A stretch of DNA of 64,000 nt, from contig NC_067476.1 in NCBI RefSeq assembly GCF_947179515.1, forward strand, positions 58,362,300-58,426,299, given 5' to 3'. Positions 12,461-24,167 of this stretch are shown here, piece by piece. Made by a program: the position numbers and the translations under genes. The notes beneath the pieces were generated by a model. It made no database searches, was not told where the DNA came from, and saw nothing but the letters and a program-made list of their open reading frames with translations. This stretch comes from Apodemus sylvaticus. Lineage: Eukaryota; Chordata; Mammalia; Rodentia; Muridae. How positions within the stretch are numbered: position 1 is the stretch's first letter; every line of letters starts with the position of its first letter.

Positions 12461-14050
12461 ATGAATAGCCTGAGTGACTTAGTGAGGTCTTATTTTTTTT
12501 TTAAAAAAAACTTCTATGTATTCTTTCCTATATTTTCCCCTTCTTTATCCCTGAAATATTTTTCAGATGACTTCCGGGCATTTTCAGATGCTTTTTGCTC
12601 ACATGGCCTGCATACAAGCAAGTTATGAAGCCATGGTAAGGATCGGCTTGGACATTTTTTTCACCCAGGAGAATTTTTCTCCTTCTGAGGGTTCCTTTGA
12701 CTTGATTTGTCCTCCTTACTCTCCATATCCCCCATGTCCAGCCCCACCTTTTCCTTCCCTCCAGCTCTAATGGTATGCAAGATGATTTGTAATGCAGTCA
12801 GCACAGAAACACTGTGAAATGGCTAAATCTACCTATTCAGCATATAAATTACCTGACATGCTTACATGTTTTTGTGGTGAGAATACTTTAAATCTACTCT
12901 TAGCAACCTCTAGATGTATATAATACACCGCTGATGACTATCGTTACCGTGCTGTGGTGGAATGACCTCTTAAATGCGTTTCTCTTGTCTAGATGGAATT
13001 TTGTTTTGATTTATATCTTCATCCTGCACTTCCTGAACCCAGTCTGGTGATGAACACTTTATTCTCTATTTCTATTAGTATGAACTTTTCTTTTTTTCTT
13101 TTTAGATTCTATGCACAAATGAGAGCATGGAGTAGAAAATACCTATTTTTCTGTAGTTAGGTTCTTTTCTTTGTCTCTCTTGCATTAATAAATCCCAACT
13201 TTTACATATATTGTTTTCATTTCCAGACAGTTTCTGCAGTTTTCTGCTTAATCAGGGACGGAGGTTTTGTTTATCATCTCCCAGCCTTTAAGTCAGGAAT
13301 CCCAGCATGGTATTATTATGTCCCCACCTCAGGTTCCTCAAGTTGTCTTCAATCTGTAGGCAAGGCAGGGCAGGGCAGGGCAGGGCAACACTTCCTTCTC
13401 ACCTGAAGGCTCAACTAAGGAAGATCTGGGTCCACGTTCATGCAGCTGCTTGTTAGTAAGATTGAGTTCCTGGTGTATTGTTGTTTCTTGTCTTGTGGGC
13501 CACCTATGACAACAGGAGTCCTTTCTCAGAGTACATCAGACAGATACAGATAGATAGGCCCAGACAGAGCCAAGGTCTCTTGATAAACTAACCAAGGGAG
13601 TGATGCTTCAAAACATTTGTCACATTGCATTTTTTGAAGAGAGGTTCACTAAATTCAACCTATGGTCAAAAAGGCAAGAGCACAAAGGATTTAAAGATGA
13701 AAGGCATGGCTCATTTGCAGCCGTCTTGGGAGCTGCCTACCACAGCTCCCAAGTTTTGTTTCCAGTGTATCTTGCCAGCTTCCTGAATTTAGTGTGATCT
13801 TGATTTTTATTAGGGTTCCAAATAATATAATTGATTCTACATAAACAACCAATTTGGGTATTTGAAAGATAGATATGTTTTTGTGAGTATTTAAACATTT
13901 TTAGTCATTGTCCTCTAATGAGTACTGTAAAAACAACTCTTACATACCCTTGATATTAAATGATTTAAAGTATGACATGAGCATGTTTTATGTGCACATG
14001 CTATAGCACTTTACAGAAAGGAGTGGAACATGTACAGATTATGAAGTGTT
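12461..14050. other. No gene seen; one short pentamer repeat
   Basis: Mostly unique DNA. A (GGCAG)n run is at 13364-13387. The stretch 13070-13160 may be a remnant of antisense old L1 but is too short to call. Confidence 0.4.
13364..13387. repeat. (GGCAG)n pentanucleotide repeat
   Basis: Four to five consecutive ggcag units. Confidence 0.85.
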
Positions 14051-14108
14051 TGTGTATGTGTGTGTGTGCATGTGTGTGTGTGCATGTGTGTGTGTGCATG
14101 TGTGTGTT
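14051..14108. repeat. (TG)n with regular GCATG interruptions
   Basis: TG runs interrupted three times at about 16-base spacing by gcatg, making a higher-order unit. Confidence 0.9.
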
Positions 14109-14128
14109 TCTTCCTATTGACTTAGAGG

Positions 14129-14329
14129 GAATCTACATATTTCTTTTCTTTTTTTTTTTTTGGTTTTTTTTTTTCTCCAGAAAGGGTTTCTCTGTGTAGT
14201 CCTGGCTGTCCTGGAAGTCACTTTGTAGACCAGGCTGGCCTCGAACTCAGAAATCTGCCTGCTTCTGCCTCTCATGTGCTGGGATTAAAGGCATGCGTCA
14301 CTACCACCCAGCAGAATCTACATATTTCT
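14129..14329 (-). mobile_element. B1 SINE with perfect 16-bp TSD
   Basis: Reverse-complement B1 at 14145-14313: T-rich tail, then 'gggtttctctgtgtagtcct', 'gaccaggctggcctcgaac', 'gtgctgggattaaaggcatg' and an end at 'cacccagca'. TSD gaatctacatatttct is perfect at 14129-14144 and 14314-14329, indicating a fairly recent insertion. Confidence 0.95.
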
Positions 14330-14824
14330 AAACCTGACTTTAAAGCCTACCATGTCACAGCCTTTCTTTCTTCTGTGTTGTTTAGTGTGAGGAGGGCAGA
14401 GTTCTTACCCTTCCAGCAGGCCTCATGCCTTATCCCCACTTCCATCATCAGTAATGACTGCATAGACATTGCTCATAGCATGTATGTTCTCTTCTAAAAT
14501 GTAAACTATGTCCACTGGGACATGCTGGTCAGTTGATCTTGTGAAATAAAAATTACCAAACAGAAATTACTGTACAACAAACATGTAAATATTATCATAG
14601 AAATTAACCAGGAAGAATCTATAATTTCCTTGATTAATTTACACTCTCCCCAACATCTACCTTTTATTATGCTGGGATTTCTTTACACTTAGTTACTATC
14701 ATTTTTATTTTGGCATTTTTGCTCACATATGAAATAAAAATTTCAAGTTTATCTTGCATGTTAAGATGTTAACAAGTATTCACATACATACTAACAATAC
14801 ATTTCTTTCCTGAGATTTAGTTCT
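14330..14824. other. No gene seen
   Basis: Unique-looking DNA between a B1 and the 14.8-kb L1. Confidence 0.45.
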
Positions 14825-14939
14825 TGTTTGATGAGCTTATTTTTTTCTTTTTTTTCTTTCTTTTTTCTTTTTTTAAATTTTTTTAAATTTATTTTCTATA
14901 TTCTTTGTTTACATTCTAAAAGCCTTCCCATTTCCCAGT

Positions 14940-14965
14940 CCCCCCCCCCCCCCCCACACACACAC
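14940..14965. repeat. C16 tract followed by (CA)n inside the L1 3' UTR
   Basis: Sixteen C in a row (G16 on the L1 sense strand), then five CA units. It lies where L1 3' UTRs carry a G-rich polypurine tract, here expanded to a homopolymer with G-quadruplex potential. Confidence 0.9.
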
Positions 14966-15201
14966 GCCATGTGTTCCATAAGTCCTCTTCTCTCCATCCA
15001 TTCTCCTATCTTTCCCCCTCCCTTTTCTCTGTCCTGGTACTCCCCTACAATTCTGGATCAAGCCTTTCCAGGATTAGGGCCCTCTTCTTCCTTCTTCATG
15101 GGAATCATTTGATATGCTAATTGCATCTTCAGAGTTCAGAGCTTCAGCGCTAATTAATATCCACTTATCAATGATTGCATTTCATGTGTATTCTTTTCTG
15201 A

Positions 15202-17910
15202 TTATGTTACCTCGCTTAGGGTGATATTTTCCAGTACCATCCATTTGCCTAAAAAATTCATGAATTCATTGTTTTTAATTGCTGAATAGTACTCCATTGT
15301 GTATATATACCACATTTTCTGTATCCATTCCTCCACTGAGGGATATCTGGGTTCTTTCCAGCTTCTGGCTACTACAAATAGGGCTGCTACGAACATAGTG
15401 GAGCGTGTGTCCTTATTGCATGCTGGGGAATCCTCTGGGTATATGCCCAGGAGAGGTATAGCAGGGTCTTCCAGAAGTGTCATGCCCAGTTTTCTTAGGA
15501 ACCACCAGGCTGATTTTCAGAGTGGTTGTACCATCTTACAATCCCACCAGCAGTGAAGGAGTGTTCCTCTTTCTCCACATCCTCGCCAACACCTGCTGTC
15601 TCCTGAGTTTTTAACCTTAGCCATTCTGACTGGTGTGAGGTGAAATCTCAGGGTTGTTTTGATTTGCATTTCCCTAATGGCTAATGATGTTCAGCATTTC
15701 TTAAGGTGCTTCTCGGCCATCTGAATTTCTTCAGGCAAAAATTCTTTGTTTAGGTCTGTACCCCATTTTTTAATAGGGTTATTTGGTTCCCTGGTATCTA
15801 ACTTCTTGAGTTCTTTGTATATATTGGATATTAGCCCTCTGTTGGATGTAGGGTTGGTGAAGATCTTTTCCCAATTTGTTGGTTGACGTTTTGTCCTTTT
15901 GACAGTGTCCTTTGCCTTACAGAAACTTTGTAATTTTATGAGATCCCGTTTGTCAATTCTTGATCTTAGTGCATAAGCTATTGGTGTTCTGTTCAGAAAC
16001 TTTTCCCCTGTGCCTATGTCCTCAAGGGTTTTTCCCTAGTTCCTTTTCTATTAGTTTCAGTGTGTCTGTTTTTATGTGGAGGTCCTTGATCCACTTGGAG
16101 TTGAGCTTAGTACGTGGAGATAAGAATGGATCAATTCGAATTCTCCTGCATGCTGACCTCCAGTTGAGCCAGCACCATTTGTTGAAAAAGCTATCTTTTT
16201 TTCCATTGGATGTTTTTAGCTCCTTTGTCAAAGATCAAGTGACCATAGGTGTGTGGATTCATTTCTGGGTCTTCAATTCTATTCCATTGATCCACTTGCC
16301 TGTCCCTGTGCCAATACCATGAAGTTTTAACACTATTGTTCTGTAGTATTGCTTGAGGTCTGGGATACTAATACCCCTAGAAGTTCTTTTACTGTTGAGA
16401 ATAGTTTTAGCTATCCTGGGTTCTTTGTTATTCCAGTTAAATTTGAGAATTGCCTTTTCCAACTCTGTGAAGAACTGAGTTGGGATTTTGATGGGGATTG
16501 CATTGAATCTGTATATTGCTTTTGGCAAGATGGCCATTTTAACTATATTAATGCTGCCAATCCACGAGCATGGCAGATTTTTCCATTTTCTGAGGTCTTC
16601 TTTGATTTCCTTCTTCAGAGACCTGAAGTTCTTGTCATAAAGATCTCTCACTTGTTTGGTTAGAGTCACACCAAGATACTTTATATTGTTTGTGGCTATT
16701 GTGAAGAGTGTCATTTCCCTAACTTCTTTCTCAGCCTGCTTATCCTTTGAGTATAGGAAGGCAACTGATTTGCTTGAGTTGATTTTATAACCTGCCACTT
16801 TGCTGAAGTTGTTTATTAGCTGTAGGAGTTCTCTGGTAGAGTTTTTTGGGTCACTTAAATATACTATCATGTCATCTGCAAATAGTGATAATTTGACTTC
16901 TTCCTTCCAATTTGTATTCCTTTGACCTCCTTATGTTGTCTAATTGCTCTAGCTAGAACTTCAAGAACTATATTGAAAAGATATGGAGAGAGAGGGCAGC
17001 CTTGTCTATTCCCTGATTTTAGTGGGATTGCTTCGAGTTTCTCTCCATTTAGTTTGATGTTGGCTACTGGTTTGCTGTATATTGCTTTAATTATGTTTAG
17101 ATATGGGCCTTGAATTCCTGTTCTTTCCAAGACTTTTAGGATGAAAGGATGCTGAATTTTGTCAAATGCTTTTTCAGCATCTAATGAAATGATCATACAG
17201 TTTTTTTCTTTGAGTTTGTTTATGTAGTGGTTTGCATTGATGGATTTCCGTATGTTGAACCATCCCTGCATCCCTGGGATGAAGCCCACTTGATCATGGT
17301 GGATGATTGTTTTGATATGTTCTTGGATTCGGTTGGCAAAAATTTTATTGAGTATTTTTGCATCAATATTTATAAGGGAAATTGGCCTGAAGTTCTCTTT
17401 CTTTGTTGGATCTTTGTGTGGTTTTTGTATCAGTGTAATTGTGGCTTTGTAGAACGAGTTGGGTAGTGTTCCTTCTGAACAGTTTGAAGAGTATTGGTGT
17501 TAGGTCTTCTTTGAAGGTCTGATAGGATTCTGCACTGAAACCATCTGGTCCCGCACTTTTTTTGGTTGGGAGACTTTCTATGACCCTTTTTATTCTTTAG
17601 GGGTTATGGGACTATTTAGATGATCTATTTGGTCCTGATTTAATTTTGGTGTTTGGTATCTGTCTAGGAAATTGTCCATTTACTCCAGATTCTCCAGTAG
17701 TGTTGAGTATAGGCTTTGGTAGTACTATCTGATGATTTTTTGAATTTCCTCAGTTTCTGTTGTTATATCTTCCTTTTCATTTCTAATTTTGTTAATCTGG
17801 ATATTGTCTCTGTGCCTTTTGGTTAGTCTGGCTAAGGGTTTATCTATCTTGTTGATTTTCTCAAAGAACCAGCTCCTGGTTGTGTTGATTCTTTGCATGA
17901 TTCTTTGTAT
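15202..17910 (-). pseudogene. L1 ORF2 remnant (reverse transcriptase), disrupted
   Basis: ORF2 encodes the L1 endonuclease/reverse transcriptase. The endonuclease part is absent. Recognisable from the 5' side: 'SWFFEKINKI' (near 17,850), the fragment 17289-16867 with 'MIISLDAEKAFDKIQHPF' and 'GNRQGCPLSPYLFNIVLEVL', and the fragment 16870-16259 with 'NNIKYLGVTLT' and 'IPDLKQYYR'. The catalytic FADD box lies at 16882-16871, but the frame breaks just before it, apparently by a single-base loss at about 16,905. A C-terminal fragment (15483-15202) has 'MEYYSAIKNNEF'. Further stops separate the pieces, so no active protein is possible. Confidence 0.9.
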
Positions 17911-17975
17911 GGTTCCTACATTTGCCTTTTGCTATCTAGATCTCACTGGTGTTAGTTGGTCTTGTTGTCAATGCA

Positions 17976-18346
17976 GGACTCACCCCTGCAAGATGCCTCC
18001 CTGCAGCTGGATGCACTGCTGGCCCTCTGCACTGCTTGGCGATGGCTCACATAGCCCAGGCTGCTTCTGATCTAGAGGTGGAGACTGGAAGGCTCCTGCC
18101 AGAGGCCTCTGGATGGATCCTCCGCTCTGCCGGGTCAGAGGGACTCACCCAAGCAAGCTGCCTCCCTGTCCGGATGCACTGCTGGCCCTCTGCACTGCTT
18201 GGGGATGGGGCATGTGGCCCAGGCTGCTCCTGATCCAGAGGTGGTGACCGGAAGGCTTCCACCAGAGGCCTCGGGATGGATCCTCTGCTTTGCTGGGTCA
18301 GACGGACTCACCCGAGCAAGGTTCCTCCCTGTGGCCGGCCTCCAGA
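17976..18346 (-). repeat. About 2.2 tandem L1 5'-UTR monomers (163-165 bp)
   Basis: The marker ggactcaccc recurs at 17976, 18141 and 18304, giving periods of 165 and 163 bp. Units share 'tgcactgctggccctctgca' and 'ccagaggcctc'. They are GC- and CpG-rich compared with their surroundings and lie immediately upstream of the ORF1 start. In mouse L1s such tandem monomers are the promoter. I recall A and F monomers as about 200 bp, so this may be a different type. Confidence 0.75.
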
Positions 18347-18359
18347 TGTTTGATGAGCT

Positions 18360-19207
18360 AATAATGCTGGGTTAAAACTATTAAATATATGAGAAAATAT
18401 AGACCACTCAGTTCTTACAACTCTAGCTTAATCAAAACCATGGGAAAATGCAGAAAAGATTTGCACATTTTTCTGTCGTGTCCTTGTAAAGGCTGGAATA
18501 ATTTAATCAGGACTTAAAATATTGAGCTAATTTCTATGTTGTACAGGAGTTATATAGATTCAGAGATCACCCCTCTATGTACTTTCTTTTCTATCTTTGT
18601 GTGTCTAAATTATTTCCTCCATGCTAATGAATCCTCAGTCTGTAGATTTTTGCCTGCTTCTAGATTGATTCTATCCAATCTCTGGTTTATTTTCTACCAC
18701 CTACTATGATGATTAAAATTTGACTTGTACCAAGCCATACTCATACTCCTGTCACTGCTATTTATTCTTGTCACTCTTGCTCAAAACAATTGGCACATAC
18801 AAATGTGCAGAATGCAAGCTTTCATTTATTTTCACATAATGAAAATGGCATTGAATTTTTACCTCATGCATCCTTCTTTAGTGAGTCCCATCATTTCTAG
18901 GAAAATTCAGTCACTATTTTGAATTGCTAAGCAACCAATTTGATGACTCCTCAATCATTTGTGTATAGTATTCTAAATTTTATATTGATATCTCTGTACA
19001 GATACACATATATTTAATATTTATTGACTTATAATATTTATTGTTCCCTCTTCAGAGAAATTAGGAGATGTCTTAACTTGCTTCATGCAGCTATCCGCTG
19101 AGATGTGCCATCCTCTCATTGCATTTGAATATTGGTAATCATTCTTACTTTGATCATGATGTCTTTGCTACCACTGCAGCATGGGAACTGATATCACTTG
19201 CTGCTGC
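18360..19207. other. No gene seen
   Basis: AT-rich DNA without a recognisable repeat or coding region. Confidence 0.4.
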
Positions 19208-19372
19208 CACAAACTTTTTTTTTTTTTATAGGGTTTCTCTGTATAGCCCTGGCTGTCCTGGAACTTACTCTATAGACCAGGCTGGCCTCGAACTCAGGAA
19301 TCCACCTGCATCTGGCTCCCAAGTGCTAGGATTAAAAGCGTGCAACATCACTGCCCGGCAAGACACAAACTT
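19208..19372 (-). mobile_element. B1 SINE with 9-bp TSD
   Basis: Reverse B1 at 19217-19359: T-rich tail, 'gggtttctctgtatagccct', 'agaccaggctggcctcgaac', 'aagtgctaggattaaaagcg', ending at 'cactgcccggca'. TSD cacaaactt is at 19208-19216 and 19364-19372. Confidence 0.92.
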
Positions 19373-19664
19373 ATGACCATACCTGGCGGTTGGGTCTACC
19401 AACTTCCTTAAATTACTGCTGTGTAAAGATCTCTCTTCAGGACTACTGAAATACAGGACCATCATGGAGGCCTCATGTGTCTGAGATGTCCGAAGCCTTA
19501 ATGCCATGTAAAGGGTTTAGTCACAAATTCTGTCTTTGCATTCTAGGGAGAGGGAAGAGTTGTCCATTATTTTGGGTGTTTTTGATCCTTAAACCTGAGG
19601 CATGGGGAGTGGTGGTAGACTTGAATCCAAAGTTGTTACCACAAATTTCTAAGTTTCCTTTTGT

Positions 19665-19866
19665 AAAGATTTGTTTATGCATATGTCAGTGCGGTTTGGG
19701 GTGGAGATATGCACATGAGTACAGTTGCCCAAAGGGACCAGAAGAGGTCTCCTAGAGCTGAAGTTAGAGGCAGGCATAAGCCACCAGATGTGGGTACTGG
19801 GAACTCAACTCAGGTCCTCTGCAAGGGCAGTCCATGTTCTTGACAATGAGCCATGTTTCCACCTCT
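19665..19866 (-). mobile_element. B3 (B2-class) SINE
   Basis: 'gaccagaagaggtctcctag', 'gaggcaggcataagccacca', 'tgtgggtactgggaactcaa' and 'caatgagccatgtttccacc' in reverse orientation. The extended 3' half at the left ('tttgtttatgcatatg') fits B3 rather than short B2. Confidence 0.7.
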
Positions 19867-20719
19867 GAATCTCTAAATGGTCTATTCCCTATCTTAGCTT
19901 CCATATTTTCCAAGTATGGAAGAAAACAAGAACACTACCATTTCCCCTGAGGATCTCCTGTGTATAGTGCTCCACAGAGCATTGTTGTTGATCTGTTTAA
20001 AGTAGTGGACTTGGTGTCTCTTTCTTCTCATCACTTTTTGATCTCTTGAAAGGAGCAAAGACGATCTGACGTCTTCCTGTCCAAGTGAAGATGAGTTACA
20101 AGATCAGGTGGAGGCGGAGAAACATTTCGCAGTGCACAGTGGAGCCCAGCTTGGCTTTACCTTTACTCCTCTTCACTTACTGGGTTCTAAAGCCAGGATG
20201 AAGGCTTTTCTCTTCTCTACGTACTCTTGTTTGCCATTTCACCCCCACTTTCAGGGTTATTGCCTTGGTCAAGACTGTCAAACTCCAGGATCGCTGTAGT
20301 GGGTAGGATGTCTTGATGAAATCTCTGGACTTCTAACAATTGGAATTTGCCTCCTGCATTATGTTAGGGTTGCTGAATTTTGCTTCATGTCACTTTCATT
20401 ATTTTACTCTTCTATAAAAATTTATCACAATTTCCTTCTGGGTACAGTCCAAGAAAGGCCATTGCTTTATTTCTAGGCTGCAGTTTATCTACAAAATGTT
20501 GTCTTACTAGTTTCAGAAAGACATTTTTTAATTGTTTACATTGTTTGCCCCTGTTAGTTATACTAATTCTTTCCTTCGAATTTATGCCACATTTCTTGCG
20601 ACTACTGTCATCCTCTATTTCTCACTATGGATGCAATTTTACTCATTTCTCGAGCCCTACTATAATCTCTTTCTGGTGAAGGTGATTCAGATTGGTCTTC
20701 ATTACTTTAGTCAGTACTT
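19867..20719. other. No gene seen
   Basis: No repeat or coding segment recognised. Open frames at 20108-20299 and 20380-20759 have no recognisable domain or splice context. Confidence 0.4.
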
Positions 20720-20885
20720 CTTCAACTTCCCTGAATATCAGGATCACCCCAGGGAGTAGGATTCGGTCTGGAAAATTCTAATGACCAGGTCACATCCAGT
20801 ACCAAGTAAATTGGAATGTCTTGAGCTTGAGTCTATTCATGAACATTTATTTAAAGATGCCCAGGTGATTTCAATGTGTGTAAAA
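20720..20885 (+). mobile_element. MER5A-like hAT transposon remnant
   Basis: 'atcaggatcaccccagggag' and, near the other end, 'atgcccaggtgatttcaatg' are arranged as in MER5A, a short non-autonomous hAT element shared by placental mammals. Middle part degraded. Confidence 0.55.
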
Positions 20886-22029
20886 GTTTGTATTCATCTG
20901 TGACGGTATACTTTATCTGCACTGTTGCTTTGTACTTGGCTGCATTTGGTCTAATAGGGGCCAAGGTATTTTCTTATGGTTCTCATTTACAGGGTAATTT
21001 CCAAATATACAGAAATGAGTTCGGAGATGATCAGATTAGACATTGTTGGATTGCAGCCAGATTTCTTAGTATCCCTACTCTTATTGCTGCTGAGATGATC
21101 CACTTTGTTACTCAGAATACTTTTGGTGTCACATGGTACAATTTGGTCTTCTTTGTTGCCCAAACCAATTTTCCAACAAATTTCAAAACAACTTGGTATA
21201 CTACACTTTAACTCAGTTCTCACATTAAGTTTGCAGAGTTACTTCAGACCCGATAGGTTAAGTGGTACAACCATACTTCAGGTGCTCATTGCATGGTTGT
21301 CTAACTATAAACAACCCCCTTTTCCTGTTCAAGAAGTCAGGTAGTGCATATACCTCTGTTACTTGGGATTTTTGGCCACACAGAAGCACTAGGAGTGAGA
21401 CAGACACAAACATGCTGGGAATACAGGCAAGGCTTTAAGGGGGTGGGAGGATGGTTAGCTTGCAAATGGGGGAGAATTGGTGCTAAAAAACCAAGGAAGG
21501 ATCTGCAGCCGAGGAAGAAGCAAGCCTTTACTGGCTAGTTGGCATGGGTGGTAGAGAAATTATTGTTTTGCTTGAAGGACCTCAAAGCTTAAGAGCAGAG
21601 GGTCATGGAAGAGGCTCTGAATACTTTGGGGACTACTACTGCTCAAATGGCAGGGGGCAGAAAACCAGATCTTACAGGCAGTCAGCAAAAAGTATCTCAG
21701 ATAGCTGTTAGCATAGCCTACAATCAGAGGACTTATGTATAACGAAGCTACAGAGAAACTGAATACGGCATCTTTCAGGTGTGTGGCTTCCATAAATAGT
21801 GATCTTTATGTCAGGGAGGAGCAATTCCAGCTAGAGGGTACTTAGGTTTTATAGTAACACTCAAGTATATTATAAAGTTTACAAATGAGTAGAGACCCTG
21901 GAAAGGTACACAGGGGGATGCATGGGTGTCAGCAAACCAAACTGAACCAACTGAGCAGCCTCAGGTAAGTTATTATAAGTAATGAAGATGCTTCTCTCAT
22001 GAAGCACTCATGGGATCCCAAGGGTTTTT
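20886..22029. other. No gene seen
   Basis: Includes an open frame at 20876-21211 with no recognised domain. The remainder could hide an old LTR but I could not identify one. Confidence 0.4.
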
Positions 22030-22258
22030 AGGCCAAGTGTGTCAGCATGGTGCTGCAACATCAGCGCCTTAAGAGGGTGAGGTGGGAGAATCGTAAGCTC
22101 TAGTCTTGCCTGTTATAGAGTGGGCTCAGGCCACAACAATTTAGTAGGAATTTGTCTCAAAATAAAAACACAAATAGCAAATAACTGTAGATATAGTTCA
22201 ATAAAGGAATACTAACTCAACTAGCAAGGTCTTAGGTTCAATCTCTGGGCACACATAG
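22030..22258 (+). mobile_element. B4-like SINE (B1 half plus ID half), diverged
   Basis: A B1-like left part ('aagagggtgaggtgggagaa', 'aatttgtctcaaaataaaaa') is followed by an ID-like right part ('tatagttcaataaagg', 'ggtcttaggttcaatctctg'). That order is the fusion structure of rodent B4 elements. It ends in the CA/GA tract that follows. Confidence 0.5.
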
Positions 22259-22292
22259 ATACACACATAGACATACACAGACATACGCACAG

Positions 22293-22324
<32 letters not shown>

Positions 22325-22389
22325 ACAGAGAGAGAGAAAGAGAGAGAAAAGGAGAGGGAGAGGGAGAGGGAGAGAGAGAGGGAGAGGGG
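22248..22389. repeat. (CA)n/(GA)n compound microsatellite
   Basis: cacacatagaca units, about 12 CA units, then GA and GGGAGA units on the plus strand. Probably expanded from the tail of the SINE before it. Confidence 0.92.
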
Positions 22390-22469
22390 TGCAAGGCTTT
22401 AGAAACTCTCTTCTAGGACTTGAGAACAAAGACTATATATACCTCTCATATCCTTACCACTCTACCCCA

Positions 22470-22680
22470 TCTTAGGCGAAGGGTGAGCGGCTGGAGGCTG
22501 TCATGCCTAGGGTGGTGTCTTGAACAATATGATCCCATGGGCTCGAGTATTTGAATATTTCGTCCTCAGTTGGTGGAACTGTTTGGGTAGGGTTGGGAGG
22601 TATGCGTTTATTGGAGGAGATGGTCACTGGGGGTGGCTCCTGCCTGTATAGTTCTTTGGCCAACCTTGGGCTCCTTGTCT
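22470..22680 (+). mobile_element. Possible MaLR-like repeat remnant
   Basis: 'atcccatgggctcgagtat' and 'attggaggagatggtcactg' have the arrangement of a rodent LTR-type repeat, but divergence is high and no ends are visible. Low confidence. Confidence 0.28.
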
Positions 22681-23295
22681 AATATTCAAGAAAATGAAAG
22701 CCCAGCTATTTTGCTTTGCACAGAGACAAATTTCTTGAAGGAAATTTAGAGTTCTCTGTAGAGCCAGACTGAAGTTACCATTCCCAGGACTTGGTCAGAG
22801 ACTCTGTTCTTGGCTTGCTTTCGTCTTCTGCTTCCTCCCAAGAGCACTGTCTGAGTAAATCACTCGCTCGTGAACCCTTACTTCAGAATTAGCCTCTTGA
22901 GACCTCAAGAGCTTATCTTTCCTTCAAAGCACAATAGCGAGCACATACACAATTCAAAGAAGATTTATTAGAGTGGGGATTCTCAAAATAAATGGAAATA
23001 CAACTTAACAAAATGCTAGTTGAAGGGACTGAAATATAGTACACTCAGGATTTCTGTATAGAATTACATACACATTTAAGTGAAATTTAAAAATCCTGGA
23101 CATATTCAAATCTCAGTTGAGTAGGAAATAATGGACTAGGTAAAATTTTATCAACAATATATATTTAGAAAATATCTGTGGTATAGTTTAGTGTCAAACT
23201 GTAGTGTCAAGGCAACTGCCTGTAACTATCACAACTGGTTAACACAACAGAAAACTGGGTATCAAATCTCATGTCAGGATGTTGATAGGTAAGAT

Positions 23296-23296
<1 letters not shown>
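22681..23296. other. No gene seen
   Basis: No recognised feature. Confidence 0.4.

Positions 23297-23333
<37 letters not shown>
23297..23333. repeat. (CA)n microsatellite
   Basis: About 18 uninterrupted CA units. Confidence 0.95.
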
Positions 23334-23335
<2 letters not shown>

Positions 23336-24002
23336 ACTGCAATGTATATAAAGATCTTCACTGGTATTGAGATTCTAGAATCAGGCAATACTTCATTCCA
23401 TAAATCGAGTAAGTTTTACACTGAGCATAGCAGAAGTTAGTTTTATAGATGGAGACAGAGCTGGAATACAAAAGGCAGAGGAGAAACACCAAATTGGTTT
23501 AAAATTCATTCTCTTCTAAGGTGGGGACAGGAAGTGGAAAAAAACATGAAAATAATTGATTGGTCAAAATCAGGTTACTCCAAGGGCAGTTTGATTTTCT
23601 TTTTCTTTTTTGGTGAAAATTAAAGCAGAGGGAAGTTCATTATCATGTTAATTGAAATTGGCCAGTTTAGAAAACGTGCTTGCTACCTCCGGTTCCTGAA
23701 GGTCAGAAGACCTTTTTTGTCATAGTTTGTTAATGTAGAGCTTCAGCACAGGTGACTGCATTTTAGCCTACTTTTGAGAGGCTCTTCTTTTATAATCTTT
23801 TACCTCTTGTAATTTTTATTTTATGGGAATTTTTTCCCTGAGCTGAACAACCAGATGAGGACACAGAGGTGAAAACAAACAGGTATGCTGGTCTCTTTTC
23901 ATTCCACTCCCAAGTGTCGATAAAGACCACAGCTGTCTGGTGCTTCAGGCACAAAGGGCGAACTGTCTGTCATAGTATGAACTAGCCATTGTTTGTTTGT
24001 CT
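23334..24002. other. No gene seen
   Basis: No recognised repeat or coding segment. Confidence 0.4.

Positions 24003-24167
<165 letters not shown>

Larger units (their letters stand above)
14825..18359 (-). mobile_element. L1 with promoter monomers and a large internal deletion
   Basis: One insertion bounded by perfect 13-bp TSDs tgtttgatgagct (14825-14837 and 18347-18359). On the minus strand, 5' to 3', it has: about 2.2 GC-rich tandem units of 163-165 bp (18346 to about 17976); a short leader; the start of ORF1 with its ATG mutated to ATA (17935-17933) followed by codons like AKGK; a junction at about 17910; ORF2 from about its middle third to its C-terminus; and a 3' UTR with a G16 tract and A-rich tail. 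Full-length L1 is 6-7 kb, so this 3.5-kb copy lacks almost all of ORF1 and the endonuclease part of ORF2. Confidence 0.88.

Noticed and set aside
16022..17466. Several plus-strand open frames of 60-120 residues across 15.2-17.5 kb and 47.5-49.0 kb
   Set aside because: They are antisense shadows of L1 ORF2 on the minus strand.
17789..18262. Cysteine-rich and proline-rich open frames on both strands in a GC-rich stretch
   Set aside because: They fall in the tandem L1 5' UTR monomers and not in an exon.
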